Below, in pieces: positions 17,520 to 27,183 of a stretch of DNA of 64,000 nt. The notes under the pieces are model-generated. The model saw nothing but the letters and a program-made list of their open reading frames with translations, searched no databases and was not told where the DNA came from. Made by a program: the position numbers and the translations under genes. Origin of the DNA: JBNLBS01 sp050303415 (GTDB lineage Bacteria; Pseudomonadota; Gammaproteobacteria; Methylococcales; Methylomonadaceae); NCBI GenBank assembly GCA_050303415.1, contig JBNLBS010000005.1:1-64000 (forward strand), given 5' to 3'. Numbering within the stretch: the first letter of the stretch is position 1; every line of letters begins with the position of its first letter.

Positions 17520-18701
17520 TTACAACCCTCTTGCGAGATCACGTTTGATATCCTCAATATTTTCCAAACCGACAGACACCCGCACCAAGCCATCCTTAAT
17601 GCCCGCAGATGCCCTTACCTCAGGCGTTAATCGACCATGCGTAGTCGTTGCCGGGTGCGTAATGGTGGTTTTGACATCACCCAAATTTGCAGTAATGGAT
17701 AACATTTGTGTGCTGTCAATAAGTTTCCATGCACCCTCTTTACCACCCGCCAACTCAAAACTGACTACAGCGCCGAAATGCGACTGCTGCTGCTTGGCTA
17801 ATTCATGTTGAGCATGTGATTCCAGGCCAGGATAATTAACTTTGACAACATTTTCCTGTTGCTCCAACCACTTAGCCAGCTCATAAGCATGATCACAATG
17901 GGCCTGCATACGTACCGACAAGGTTTCCAAACCGGATAAAAATACCCAGGCATTAAAAGCACTCATGGTTGCACCGCCGGTACGCAAAAACGGATAAATA
18001 TATTTTTCAATTATCTCATCACTGGCAACTACCGCCCCACCAACGCAACGTCCCTGACCATCAATATATTTCGTGGCTGAATGCACAACAATATCGGCCC
18101 CCAGTTGTAGGGGTTTTTGCAATACCGGAGTACAAAAAACATTATCAACTATCAACAGACAGTCATGCTGATGTGCAATATCGGCAATAGCTTTGATATC
18201 AGCGATTTCAATCAATGGATTGGAAGGTGTCTCTAAAAACAGAAACCGCGTATTCGGTTTAATCGCCCCTTTCCATTCCGATGTATCGGTTAATGAGACA
18301 AAATCAGTCTGTACACCAAATTTAGCAAAATAGTTTTCAAACATTAAAATGGTGTTACCAAACACACTACGCGAACACACAACATGATCACCGGCTTTCA
18401 GCAACCCCATACCCACAGCCATAATAGCAGCCATACCGGAAGAAAATGCCAGACAACGCTCGCCCTGTTCCATTAAGGCCAGCCGTTCCTGGAAAGCATT
18501 AACCGTTGGATTGGTAAAACGCGAATATATATTTCCGGGGATTTGGCCGGTAAATTTTAATGCAGCCTCTTCCGCACTATCGAATACATAGCTGGAAGTG
18601 GCAAAAATGGGTATACTGTGTTCATTCTCGTCGGAACGTTTCTGACCGGCTCTTATTGCCTGTGTTTCCAGAGAGAATTCTTTCCAATTAATATCATTCA
18701 T
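17520..18701 (-). CDS. metZ: O-succinylhomoserine sulfhydrylase
   Basis: This PLP enzyme makes homocysteine directly from O-succinylhomoserine and sulfide. At 393 aa it has the Cys/Met-metabolism PLP fold: 'FSSGMAAIMAVGM' (about 82-94), 'VDNVFCTPVLQKPLQLGADIVVHSATKYIDGQG' containing the PLP lysine of 'SATKY', and 'SLGDVKTTITHPATTTH'-type C-terminal motifs. Its place directly after purF matches Pseudomonas-type metZ, which separates it from metB/metC paralogues. Confidence 0.93.
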   Translation of the reverse strand: MNDINWKEFSLETQAIRAGQKRSDENEHSIPIFATSSYVFDSAEEAALKFTGQIPGNIYSRFTNPTVNAFQERLALMEQGERCLAFSSGMAAIMAVGMGLLKAGDHVVCSRSVFGNTILMFENYFAKFGVQTDFVSLTDTSEWKGAIKPNTRFLFLETPSNPLIEIADIKAIADIAHQHDCLLIVDNVFCTPVLQKPLQLGADIVVHSATKYIDGQGRCVGGAVVASDEIIEKYIYPFLRTGGATMSAFNAWVFLSGLETLSVRMQAHCDHAYELAKWLEQQENVVKVNYPGLESHAQHELAKQQQSHFGAVVSFELAGGKEGAWKLIDSTQMLSITANLGDVKTTITHPATTTHGRLTPEVRASAGIKDGLVRVSVGLENIEDIKRDLARGL

Positions 18702-18766
18702 TCAATGTTTACAAAATTCTATTCGTTTAATTATGTTTATCACTTTAAATATCAGTGAAATTGAAG

Positions 18767-20275
18767 TTATGCCGAGTTTTCCATTTCAATAATGAAGTTC
18801 TCCGCATTTCGCTTTCCCTGTGCTTCATCATTGCGCAATGCTTCAATATTCTGTAAATAGGCATCATCAACATCACCGGTGACATATTGGCGATCAAAAC
18901 ACGATGTATCAAAGTGTTTAATTTTACTATTGCCTTTGCGCACCGCCTCGATCAGATCACCCAGTTCCTGATATATCATTTTATCAGCGCCAATTGCCTG
19001 GGACACTTCTTCCTCAGTCCGGTTATGAGCAATCAGCTCATGTGCAGCCGGCATATCAATTCCATACACATTCGGATACCTGACCGGAGGCGCAGCAGAA
19101 GCAAAATAAACCTTTTTGGCACCGGCATCGCGAGCCATTTGAATGATCTGTTCCGAGGTGGTCCCCCTCACAATGGAGTCATCAACCAACAGAACATTTT
19201 TTCCATCAAACTCCAGATCAATCGCATTAAGCTTTTGTCTGACCGACTTCTTCCTCATTTGCTGTCCCGGCATAATAAATGTTCTACCGATATATCGGTT
19301 TTTTATAAAACCTTCACGAAACTTGACCCCCAGTACATTAGCCATTTGCAAAGCCGATGTCCGGCTGGTATCAGGAATAGGAATGACGACATCGATATCA
19401 TGATCCGGCCAGTCCCTAAGGACTTTTTCAGCCAGTTTTTCACCCATTCTTAAACGCGCCTTATAAACCGAAATATCATCGATAATCGAATCAGGACGAG
19501 CAAAATAAACGTATTCAAAAATACACGGGCAATGATCCACCTCTTCCGCACACTGTTTGGTATATAACTCACCGCCAGCTTCGATAAATACCGCCTCACC
19601 CGGCTCAATATCCCTGATTAGCTCAAAGCCCAAAACATCCAGAGCTACATTTTCTGAAGCCACCATAAACTCAGGCCCTTCCTCAGATTCTCTGCGACCG
19701 AAAACTGCCGGACGAATTCCATGTGGATCCCTAAAGGCCAAAACCCCAAAACCGGCTATCATAACCACAACGGCATAAGCACCTCGACAGCGCTTATGAA
19801 CAGCAGATACCGCCTGAAAAATATCCTCCGGGGTTAATTTTAACTTACCCAATGCCTGCAATTCGTGAGCAAAAACGTTCAATAAAACCTCAGAATCCGA
19901 ATCAGTATTGATATGCCTTTGGTCATCGGCAAACACCTGCTCTTTAAGTTCTTCGGTATTAGTTAGATTGCCGTTATGTGCCAAAGTCAAACCAAAGGGT
20001 GAATTGACATAAAACGGTTGCGCTTCTGCCGTACTGGTACATCCCGCTGTTGGATAACGCACATGAGCAATCCCCATGGAACCGACCAGCTTCATCATTT
20101 GCTCTGTATTAAAGACGTCACGCGTCAAACCGTTACCTTTACGCATATGAAGGCGTCCGTTTTCACAAGTGACGATACCTGCGGCATCCTGCCCCCGATG
20201 CTGTAGAACTGTAAGCGCATCATAAAGATCCTGATTAACATTTCGATTAGAAACGATAGCAGCAATACCACACAT
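18767..20275 (-). CDS. purF: amidophosphoribosyltransferase
   Basis: PurF makes 5-phosphoribosylamine, the first committed step of purine synthesis. Removal of Met1 exposes the catalytic Cys2 (MCGIAAI). 'LQHRGQDAAGI' and 'GNLTNTEEL' belong to the glutaminase domain (about 1-230). The phosphoribosyltransferase half carries the PRPP motif 'NVLLVDDSIVRGTTSEQI' (about 360-377). At 502 aa it is full length. It follows cvpA, as in E. coli. Confidence 0.97.
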   Translation of the reverse strand: MCGIAAIVSNRNVNQDLYDALTVLQHRGQDAAGIVTCENGRLHMRKGNGLTRDVFNTEQMMKLVGSMGIAHVRYPTAGCTSTAEAQPFYVNSPFGLTLAHNGNLTNTEELKEQVFADDQRHINTDSDSEVLLNVFAHELQALGKLKLTPEDIFQAVSAVHKRCRGAYAVVVMIAGFGVLAFRDPHGIRPAVFGRRESEEGPEFMVASENVALDVLGFELIRDIEPGEAVFIEAGGELYTKQCAEEVDHCPCIFEYVYFARPDSIIDDISVYKARLRMGEKLAEKVLRDWPDHDIDVVIPIPDTSRTSALQMANVLGVKFREGFIKNRYIGRTFIMPGQQMRKKSVRQKLNAIDLEFDGKNVLLVDDSIVRGTTSEQIIQMARDAGAKKVYFASAAPPVRYPNVYGIDMPAAHELIAHNRTEEEVSQAIGADKMIYQELGDLIEAVRKGNSKIKHFDTSCFDRQYVTGDVDDAYLQNIEALRNDEAQGKRNAENFIIEMENSA

Positions 20276-20299
20276 TTTTATATCCGACCTTAAAACGAG

Positions 20300-20788
20300 T
20301 TAATAATTGATGTTACCCGCCAAACCCGACGGAACTTGCTCTCGCAGCCAAACTGCAAGGGACTGAAAAGGCGGAATAAGCACTGACTCTTTCCACCAGG
20401 AATCTTCAGGCAATGGCGTTAGCCCTGCCAACATGACAAAAATGGAAACGACAACCATACCACGAGCAATGCCGAACAACATGCCTGCAAAACGGTCGGT
20501 CCCTGTTAAACCTGTTTTTTTAACCAACTCTGCCAGCAAATAGCCTATTAAACCGCCGACAATCAAGGTCAAAAAAAACAAAATAGCAAAAGAGGCTGCA
20601 ATTCTTGCAGAGGGATAAGTAATCAATGTGCTTAAAAAACCGGAGAATTCACGACTGAAACCAAGTCCAACCCAGATTGCCAAAATCCAGACCACCAGAG
20701 AAAAAGCTTCTTTTATAAATCCACGCAAAAACCCAATGACTAATGAAATTGAAACAAGGCCAATAATGGCATAATCAATCCAAATCAT
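20300..20788 (-). CDS. cvpA: CvpA family membrane protein
   Basis: A 162-aa inner-membrane protein with four predicted helices (about 4-22, 28-48, 62-88, 100-122), typical of CvpA (colicin V production). Its role is linked to envelope integrity in other bacteria but is not well defined. 'DYAIIGLVSISLVIGFLRGF' and 'DRFAGMLFGIARG' are family motifs. It sits in the conserved dedD-cvpA-purF order. Confidence 0.93.
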   Translation of the reverse strand: MIWIDYAIIGLVSISLVIGFLRGFIKEAFSLVVWILAIWVGLGFSREFSGFLSTLITYPSARIAASFAILFFLTLIVGGLIGYLLAELVKKTGLTGTDRFAGMLFGIARGMVVVSIFVMLAGLTPLPEDSWWKESVLIPPFQSLAVWLREQVPSGLAGNINY

Positions 20789-20837
20789 CTTAACCTCATA
20801 TTTATAAGCAGTGAAAGACTAAACAAAGATCAGCATA

Positions 20838-21332
20838 TCATTCTGATACGATAATACTGTTAATACCTTTTAATTTATTTAATTTAACCAATAAATCTTC
20901 TGCCTTCTGCCTGGTTAAGACCGGCCCCACACGCAATCGGTACATAGTATTATCGGGAGCTTTCTCAACTACTTCAAAAAACGCTTTATAACCTTGATTT
21001 CTTAGCTCTGTACGTAATTTAAGTGCATTTTCTTTTTGATTAAAAGTGGCAACCTGGACAAACCAGCGCTGTAATTCTTGTGCAACCGGTGTCGATTCAA
21101 GTGTTTTAATTTCTTCAGGAATATTTGCAACCGCTTGTACCTTATCGATACTTTCCGGTAATTTTGTGTTGCTTTCCTCAAAGGACTTAATAGGGGATTC
21201 GGGAATAGCCAGTTCACTCACCATTTTACCTGTTTCATCCACCGGATCATCAAATAACATAGGCACAAAAATAGCCGCCAAAGCAGTGATTACCATGACC
21301 CCAACTAATCGCTGTTTTAGTTCCTGATCCAT
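20838..21332 (-). CDS. dedD: SPOR-domain protein, DedD-like
   Basis: A 164-aa protein with a short cytoplasmic tail ('MDQELKQRLVGVMVI'), one transmembrane helix (about 9-28), a Pro/Glu-rich periplasmic linker and a C-terminal SPOR domain (about 85-162, 'WFVQVATFNQKENALKLRTELRNQGYKAF'). SPOR domains bind denuded septal peptidoglycan, so it is expected at the division site. Position between folC and cvpA is the same as in E. coli. Confidence 0.92.
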   Translation of the reverse strand: MDQELKQRLVGVMVITALAAIFVPMLFDDPVDETGKMVSELAIPESPIKSFEESNTKLPESIDKVQAVANIPEEIKTLESTPVAQELQRWFVQVATFNQKENALKLRTELRNQGYKAFFEVVEKAPDNTMYRLRVGPVLTRQKAEDLLVKLNKLKGINSIIVSE

Positions 21333-21341
21333 GTTTCAACC

Positions 21342-22613
21342 TCACTCTTCATCAAATTCAGACAAATATTCCGATACTAGAAAGAAAGAACCGAATACCA
21401 AGATTAAATCACCTTTCTCCGCATGATTATTTACCGCAACGACTGCATCAGCAAGACTATTAAAATCAAAATGAACATTCTCGACATCACACTGATCAAA
21501 TGTACGTTGTAGAGTCTTCATTGATGCCACTCGGGTATTATTAACGGGTGCAATATACCACTCATGAATCAGGGGCCGCATTATAGTAACCACCCCGGCA
21601 ATATCTTTATCTTTCATCATGGCAAAAATGGCATGAATTCGCTTGCCCGGAAACACATCTGTCAAATAATCATGCAAACTTCTGACTGCTTGAGGGTTAT
21701 GGCTCACATCCAGCAAAACAGGCACATCGCCGTCAATTAATTGGAATCTCCCCTTTAAACTGACACTCTCCAAGCCTTGACAGATAGACTGCTTAGAAAC
21801 CGGCAATACAGCCTGCATTCGTTCTATAGCCTGGATAACAGACGCAGCATTTCGATATTGATGTTCACCTTTTAACTTTGGCACAGGCAATTGCTTCAAA
21901 ATTCTATCAGCAGATACCCAATCCCAACAATCGGTGTGTTTTTTATAATAAAAGTCATTGCCGAAGCGAAATAACAAGGTTTTCTTTGTTTCTGCACTTT
22001 GCAACAACGAACAAGGCGGTTCAGGGTCACCCACTACCGCGGGCTTATGAGACCGAAAAATACCTGCTTTTTCCTGCCCTATGGCCTCTCGTGTTTCACC
22101 TAGCCAATCGACATGGTCTATACAAATACTGGTGATTAAAGCCACATCGGTATCAATAATGTTTACCGCATCCAAACGGCCGCCTAAACCGACTTCCAGT
22201 AACTGGACATCCAGATTGGAACGGAAAAAAATATCTAAAGCCGCTAAAGTACCAAATTCAAAATAACTGAGCGATATATCACCACGAGCAAAATCAATAC
22301 GTTCAAAAGCCTCAAAAATCAACTGGTCTGAAACCGGCTCACCATCAATCCTGATTCTTTCGTTATACTTCAAAATATGCGGTGATGTATAAGCCCCAAC
22401 TCGATAACCTTGTGCCCTGTATATAGACTCCAAAAAAGCAATACAGGAACCTTTTCCATTAGTCCCTGCAACGGTAATAGTTGGCGGTTTAACAGCATCT
22501 GGATGTAAGATTTGAAAGACTTTTCCAACCCTTTCCAAACCCAAATCAATTGTCTGCGGATGCAGGCTTTCTTGCCAAGCCAACCAATCTTCTAGCGTAT
22601 GAAAGCGCTTCAT
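21342..22613 (-). CDS. folC: bifunctional folylpolyglutamate/dihydrofolate synthase
   Basis: FolC adds glutamate to dihydropteroate and to folates. The 423 aa include the Mur-ligase-type P-loop 'VAGTNGKGSCIAF' (about 46-58), 'TSPHILKYNERIRI', 'EVGLGGRLDAVNI', 'ICIDHVDWLGE' and the C-terminal 'LLDVSHNPQAV' motif. It lies between accD and dedD, spaced 31 and 9 bp. Confidence 0.96.
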   Translation of the reverse strand: MKRFHTLEDWLAWQESLHPQTIDLGLERVGKVFQILHPDAVKPPTITVAGTNGKGSCIAFLESIYRAQGYRVGAYTSPHILKYNERIRIDGEPVSDQLIFEAFERIDFARGDISLSYFEFGTLAALDIFFRSNLDVQLLEVGLGGRLDAVNIIDTDVALITSICIDHVDWLGETREAIGQEKAGIFRSHKPAVVGDPEPPCSLLQSAETKKTLLFRFGNDFYYKKHTDCWDWVSADRILKQLPVPKLKGEHQYRNAASVIQAIERMQAVLPVSKQSICQGLESVSLKGRFQLIDGDVPVLLDVSHNPQAVRSLHDYLTDVFPGKRIHAIFAMMKDKDIAGVVTIMRPLIHEWYIAPVNNTRVASMKTLQRTFDQCDVENVHFDFNSLADAVVAVNNHAEKGDLILVFGSFFLVSEYLSEFDEE

Positions 22614-22644
22614 GAGCTAATAGAATAACCCCCGATACAATGAC

Positions 22645-23595
22645 TTATTCCTGTTCAGACAGGTCTTGATTTATGCTGTCCTCTTCAATTGTTTCGGCAA
22701 CCACCTCTTCTTGAACCGGTTCCTGTTCTGTTCTTTCAGGTCTATTGGCCATTAACATAGCCAATACACTGGCAATCTTGTCCCGCATTTCACGTCTATC
22801 TATAATCATATCGATAGCGCCATGCTCTTGCAAAAATTCACTGCGTTGAAAACCTTCCGGTAATTTTTCTCTTACTGTCTGCTCAATCACCCTTGGGCCG
22901 GCAAAGCCGATTAATGCATTTGGCTCAGCAACATTCAAGTCACCTAACATAGCTAAACTGGCAGACACACCACCCATCGTCGGATCGGTCATGAAAGAAA
23001 TATATGGCAACCCGGCTTCGGCCAGTTTGGTCAATGCAGTACTGGTTTTTGTCATCTGAAATAAAGAAAACAAAGACTCCTGCATTCGTGCACCGCCACT
23101 GGCAGTAAATACAATAAAGGGCACGCCTAATTCTATGCTTTTATTAACAGCGCGGACAAAACGCTCACCAACGACAGAGCCCATGGAGCCGCCCATAAAA
23201 TTAAAATCAAAAGCAGCAGCAACAATCCCTTTCCCTTTTAACTCGCCCTGCATAACGACCAAAGCATCATTCTCTTTGCTTTTCTTTTGCGCCTGAGAAA
23301 GACGGTCTTTATATTTTTTGCTGTCTTTAAATTTTAACGGATCAGTTGGCTTTATCCCTTGACCAATTTCAATACCGGTACCCTCATCCAGGAAAAGAGT
23401 TAACCGGGTTCGGGCCGAAATACGCATGTGGTGCTCACATTTCGGACAGACACTAAAATTTTTCTCCAACTCCACATTGTAAAGAATAGCATTACAACTG
23501 GGACATTTATTCCAAAGTCCTTCTGGTACAGCGCCTTTCCTATTTGATGTCTCTGTTCTAATTGACGAAGGAACTAATTTTTCAAACCAACTCAT
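22645..23595 (-). CDS. accD: acetyl-CoA carboxylase carboxyltransferase subunit beta
   Basis: AccD works with AccA to transfer the carboxyl group from biotin to acetyl-CoA, the first step of fatty acid synthesis. A four-Cys zinc ribbon (C31, C34, C50, C53) opens the 316-aa protein. The crotonase-fold core has 'GGSMGSVVGERFVRAV', 'SGGARMQESLFSLFQM' and 'DPTMGGVSASLAMLGD'. A Glu/Gln-rich tail (about 285-316) is longer than in E. coli. It follows trpA by 21 bp. Confidence 0.97.
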   Translation of the reverse strand: MSWFEKLVPSSIRTETSNRKGAVPEGLWNKCPSCNAILYNVELEKNFSVCPKCEHHMRISARTRLTLFLDEGTGIEIGQGIKPTDPLKFKDSKKYKDRLSQAQKKSKENDALVVMQGELKGKGIVAAAFDFNFMGGSMGSVVGERFVRAVNKSIELGVPFIVFTASGGARMQESLFSLFQMTKTSTALTKLAEAGLPYISFMTDPTMGGVSASLAMLGDLNVAEPNALIGFAGPRVIEQTVREKLPEGFQRSEFLQEHGAIDMIIDRREMRDKIASVLAMLMANRPERTEQEPVQEEVVAETIEEDSINQDLSEQE

Positions 23596-23616
23596 CGTTG
23601 AATACTCCGAATCTAT

Positions 23617-24420
23617 TTAACTATCCATCGCCTGACGCATGGACTCTAATAATTCTATAATTTCGCTTTTGGCTTTTTCAGGATTATCAATATTATTTTC
23701 TATCCGGCTGATTAATGCACTGCCAACAACAACCCCGTCACCCAATGCGGCAACTGTTTTCGCTGTCGCTGCATCCTTAACCCCAAAGCCAATACCGACC
23801 GGCAGTTGCGTGTTTGCTCTGATACGACTTAATTTCTGTTCCACATCCGCAGTATCAAGATGCCCAGCGCCGGTTACCCCTTTTAAGGAAACATAATACA
23901 GATAACCACTACCCACCGCATCCATCTTCTTAATGCGTTCTTCATTGCTGTTAGGTGCCAATAGAAAAATAGGGTCAATTCCCTGCGCTTTAAGCAATGC
24001 ACCGTATTCTTCCGCTTCCTCCGGCGGCATATCGACCGTTAACACACCATCAACATCGGCCTCTTTTGCAGCAAGAGCAAACGCTTCGTAGCCCATAACT
24101 TCAACCGGATTTAAATAGCCCATTAAAACCACGGGCGTGTCCTGGTCGGTTTTTCTGAACTCCTTTGTTAATTCCAACACACCGCGCAAACTCATTCTGT
24201 GCTGCAAAGCCCGTTCACTGGCTCGTTGAATAACCGGGCCATCGGACATTGGATCTGAAAAAGGCACGCCTAATTCAATCACATCAGCACCGGCTTCAAC
24301 CATGGCATGCATCATAGGTACAGTAAATCCAGTTGTTGGATCACCAGCCGTAATAAAAGGAATCAAAGCCTTACGACCGGTTTTAGCAAATTGTTCAAAT
24401 TTTGCAGCTAAACGACTCAC
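23617..24420 (-). CDS. trpA: tryptophan synthase alpha chain
   Basis: TrpA cleaves indole-3-glycerol phosphate and channels indole to TrpB. At 267 aa it is the usual size. 'IPFITAGDP' and 'ELGVPFSDPMSDGPVIQRA' (about 48-67) contain the catalytic Glu and Asp. 'YYVSLKGVTGA' and 'GFGVKDA' are the phosphate-binding loops. It overlaps trpB by 4 bp, giving translational coupling of the two partners. Confidence 0.97.
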   Translation of the reverse strand: MSRLAAKFEQFAKTGRKALIPFITAGDPTTGFTVPMMHAMVEAGADVIELGVPFSDPMSDGPVIQRASERALQHRMSLRGVLELTKEFRKTDQDTPVVLMGYLNPVEVMGYEAFALAAKEADVDGVLTVDMPPEEAEEYGALLKAQGIDPIFLLAPNSNEERIKKMDAVGSGYLYYVSLKGVTGAGHLDTADVEQKLSRIRANTQLPVGIGFGVKDAATAKTVAALGDGVVVGSALISRIENNIDNPEKAKSEIIELLESMRQAMDS

Positions 24421-25619
24421 AGTTGTATCCCCTCACGCTGTGCCATTGTGTGCATATCCTTATCACCACGCCCTGATAAATTAACAATGATGATTTCATC
24501 TTTACTCATTGTAGGTGCCAGCTTCATGACATATGCCATGGCATGACTTGACTCCAAAGCTGGAATAATGCCTTCCATTTTAGTTAAAGAATGAAAACCC
24601 TGTAAGGCTTCATTATCTGTAATATTGACATAACTGGCACGCCCGATATCATTCAACCACGCATGTTCCGGGCCTACCCCCGGATAATCCAGACCCGCCG
24701 AAATTGAATGGGTCTCAATGATTTCACCGTCATCATCTGACATTAAGTAAGTACGGTTACCATGTAAAACACCCGTTTTACCCGCACAAATAGGTGCGGA
24801 ATGATGACCGGTTTCAACTCCGTCACCCGCCGCCTCAACACCATACATTTTGACTGTCGCATCATCAATAAACGGATAAAACAAGCCAATGGCATTGGAA
24901 CCGCCGCCAACACAGGCAACCAATGCATCCGGTAAACGCCCGGTCATTTCCAGACACTGTGCTTTTGCTTCGCGACCAATCACGGCTTGAAAATCACGCA
25001 CCATAGCAGGGTATGGGTGAGGACCGGCAACCGTACCAATAATGTAAAAGGTGTTATCAACATTGGTTACCCAGTCTCTAAGCGCTTCATTCAAAGCGTC
25101 TTTCAAAGTTTTGGAACCGGATTCCACAGGTACAACCGTTGCACCCAATAACTTCATGCGATAAACATTCAGCGCTTGCCTAGCAACATCAACGGCACCC
25201 ATATAGATCACGCATTCAAGACCTAATCGGGCGGCCACTGTGGCGGTTGCCACACCATGCTGACCGGCACCGGTTTCAGCAATAATACGGGTTTTCCCCA
25301 TACGCTTGGCCAATAATGCCTGACCAATGGTATTGTTGACTTTATGAGCACCGGTGTGATTCAAATCCTCCCGTTTTAGGTAGATCTTTGCACCACCTAA
25401 TTCCCGTGTCCATCGTTCAGCGTAATAAAGAGGTGAAGGCCGGCCAACATAATGTGCTAAATCATCATCCAACTCAGCGACAAAATCTGGATCAGTCATA
25501 TAACGCTGATAAGCATCATTTAATTCCTGAATGGGCTGCATTAAGGTTTCACCCACAAACACCCCACCATAAGGTCCGAAATGTCCGCGATCATCGGGCA
25601 TGTTATATTTTTCTGTCAT
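24417..25619 (-). CDS. trpB: tryptophan synthase beta chain
   Basis: TrpB joins indole and serine with PLP. The 400 aa show the PLP lysine K93 in 'LNHTGAHKVNN', the 'ETGAGQHGVATA' loop and the 'CVGGGSNAIG' phosphate-binding motif. The gene lies between trpF and trpA with 1-bp spacing and 4-bp overlap, so trpF-trpB-trpA are cotranscribed. I see no trp leader peptide in front of trpF. Confidence 0.98.
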   Translation of the reverse strand: MTEKYNMPDDRGHFGPYGGVFVGETLMQPIQELNDAYQRYMTDPDFVAELDDDLAHYVGRPSPLYYAERWTRELGGAKIYLKREDLNHTGAHKVNNTIGQALLAKRMGKTRIIAETGAGQHGVATATVAARLGLECVIYMGAVDVARQALNVYRMKLLGATVVPVESGSKTLKDALNEALRDWVTNVDNTFYIIGTVAGPHPYPAMVRDFQAVIGREAKAQCLEMTGRLPDALVACVGGGSNAIGLFYPFIDDATVKMYGVEAAGDGVETGHHSAPICAGKTGVLHGNRTYLMSDDDGEIIETHSISAGLDYPGVGPEHAWLNDIGRASYVNITDNEALQGFHSLTKMEGIIPALESSHAMAYVMKLAPTMSKDEIIIVNLSGRGDKDMHTMAQREGIQL

Positions 25620-25620
25620 A

Positions 25621-26250
25621 TTACTTACTACTATCCCCCTCGTTCACCTGCATTATAAATGCAGCCATTTTATCTGCATCTTTAACGCCTTTTTTAACTT
25701 CCACCCCGCTGCTTACATCCAAAGCATAAGGCTTGATTGACTGAATTGCCATACTGGCATTTTCCGGCGCCAATCCTCCCGCCAGAATAATCGGCAAATC
25801 GCATTGTTGAGGAATCAACCCCCAGTCAAACTGACGACCTGTCCCACCCTTCGCATCTGGATGAAAGGCATCCAGCAACAATCCGGCGGCGTCATAATAT
25901 TGCATTGCCAATGCTGATAAATCAGTATTATCCTGCATTCTAACCGCTTTCATATAAGGTTTGTTATATAAGCGACAATCTGCTGCCGACTCATCACCAT
26001 GAAACTGCAGGCAATCGATAGCAACCTGATCCAAAACCTCACGTATTTTTGTCGGCTTTTCATCTACAAACAACGCCACCACAGACACAAATGCCGGCAA
26101 AGCCTTAACAATTTCAAGCGCCTGAGCAATATCAACATTTCTGGGACTGGGCGGATAAAATACCAAACCAATTGCATCGACACCTAAATAGGCCGCCGTC
26201 ACAGCATCTTCCGGTCTGGTAAATCCACAAATTTTAACGCGAGTTCGCAT
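25621..26250 (-). CDS. trpF: phosphoribosylanthranilate isomerase
   Basis: TrpF is a TIM-barrel enzyme that converts phosphoribosylanthranilate to its ribulose form. It has 209 aa with 'VKICGFTRPEDA' (active-site Cys8), 'LQFHGDES', 'LLDAFHPDAKGGTGRQFDW' and 'LAGGLAPENA'. It is the first gene of the trpF-trpB-trpA-accD-folC-dedD-cvpA-purF-metZ run. The 140 bp upstream contain the terminator of the next gene and presumably the operon promoter. Confidence 0.97.
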   Translation of the reverse strand: MRTRVKICGFTRPEDAVTAAYLGVDAIGLVFYPPSPRNVDIAQALEIVKALPAFVSVVALFVDEKPTKIREVLDQVAIDCLQFHGDESAADCRLYNKPYMKAVRMQDNTDLSALAMQYYDAAGLLLDAFHPDAKGGTGRQFDWGLIPQQCDLPIILAGGLAPENASMAIQSIKPYALDVSSGVEVKKGVKDADKMAAFIMQVNEGDSSK

Positions 26251-26342
26251 AAAGTTAATAACTAAAAAAGCTTACTAGAATACCATAATTACACTGATAT
26301 GGCTTTCCCTTCGAGCAAAAAACGATTTTCTTACAAAAAAAT

Positions 26343-26372
26343 AAAAAAGGCTGACTTAAGTCAGCCTTTTTA
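26343..26372. terminator. bidirectional intrinsic terminator
   Basis: A perfect palindrome, GGCTGACTTAAGTCAGCC, is flanked by A6 and T5 runs. It terminates the DUF2231 gene (minus strand) upstream of trpF. Confidence 0.88.
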
Positions 26373-26391
26373 ACAAACGAACAACCTAATC

Positions 26392-27027
26392 CTAATGACT
26401 ATGCACATGTCCACTGTGAACATGACTGGTATCTATAACGGGTACCGCCTTAACAGCAACACCAAACTTATAAACCATTAACCCACCTAAATCGGCTGTT
26501 ATAAAAACCATAATAAATAAAGCAAAAGTCAGCAAAAGATAAAGCCATTTCACACCCGACCTGATGATCCCCGAACTTTTCATACGCCAGGCAGATAAAG
26601 CAACCGACAACGATAATACCGCCAACCCCATTTGCTTGTGCCTTTCCATAATGTCATGTACATTTTCGCCATGATCAACCGAGTTAGCAGCCAAAACCCC
26701 GGCTATCACTGTCACTACTGCCGCCAGCGTACCCAGATAAAGAAACCAGCTGGCAACATGGTGCCAATCTTCCTTTTTTGTCATCGTCGCTAACAGTTCA
26801 ACGAATAAAAAGGCACTAAAAAGAGCAATTGGAAAATGAACAAACATAGGATGAACATTAACCAATGCATTTAAACCCGGAAGTATCGCAGCAAAAATCT
26901 CTACCGGCTGCATAGTAAAAAGCTTTTCTATAAAAACCAGGAAATTTTCCACCCCACTGGAAACACCATCACTATGATGACCACCACCATGAACTTGAAA
27001 AACAATATTATTAATTACATCAAACAT
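26392..27027 (-). CDS. DUF2231 membrane protein with His-rich ends
   Basis: A 211-aa inner-membrane protein with about four helices from residue 60 on ('MFVHFPIALFSAFLFVELLA', 'FLYLGTLAAVVTVIAGVLAA', and two more), matching the DUF2231 family of unknown function. His-rich segments occur at both ends: 'VHGGGHHSDG' (13-22) and 'HVHSGHVHSH' at the C-terminus. These suggest metal or heme binding, which is inference only. It is monocistronic, with a terminator right after the stop. Confidence 0.8.
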   Translation of the reverse strand: MFDVINNIVFQVHGGGHHSDGVSSGVENFLVFIEKLFTMQPVEIFAAILPGLNALVNVHPMFVHFPIALFSAFLFVELLATMTKKEDWHHVASWFLYLGTLAAVVTVIAGVLAANSVDHGENVHDIMERHKQMGLAVLSLSVALSAWRMKSSGIIRSGVKWLYLLLTFALFIMVFITADLGGLMVYKFGVAVKAVPVIDTSHVHSGHVHSH

Positions 27028-27183
27028 TTCAGTTATCTACCAAACCAGAGCAGTCAATTTAAATTCGCAAACATGCTTCATTATCGCATATATTTTTAAA
27101 ACCAGCGCTTAATTTAACTTACCCATCTTTCAAAATTTATACTTATAATATTAAGTCAAGCAATAATCAAAAACGGAGCAGTA

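Noticed and set aside
18887..19453. Plus-strand open frame of 188 codons
   Set aside because: Antisense to purF, which is full length with all motifs; no RBS or family similarity.
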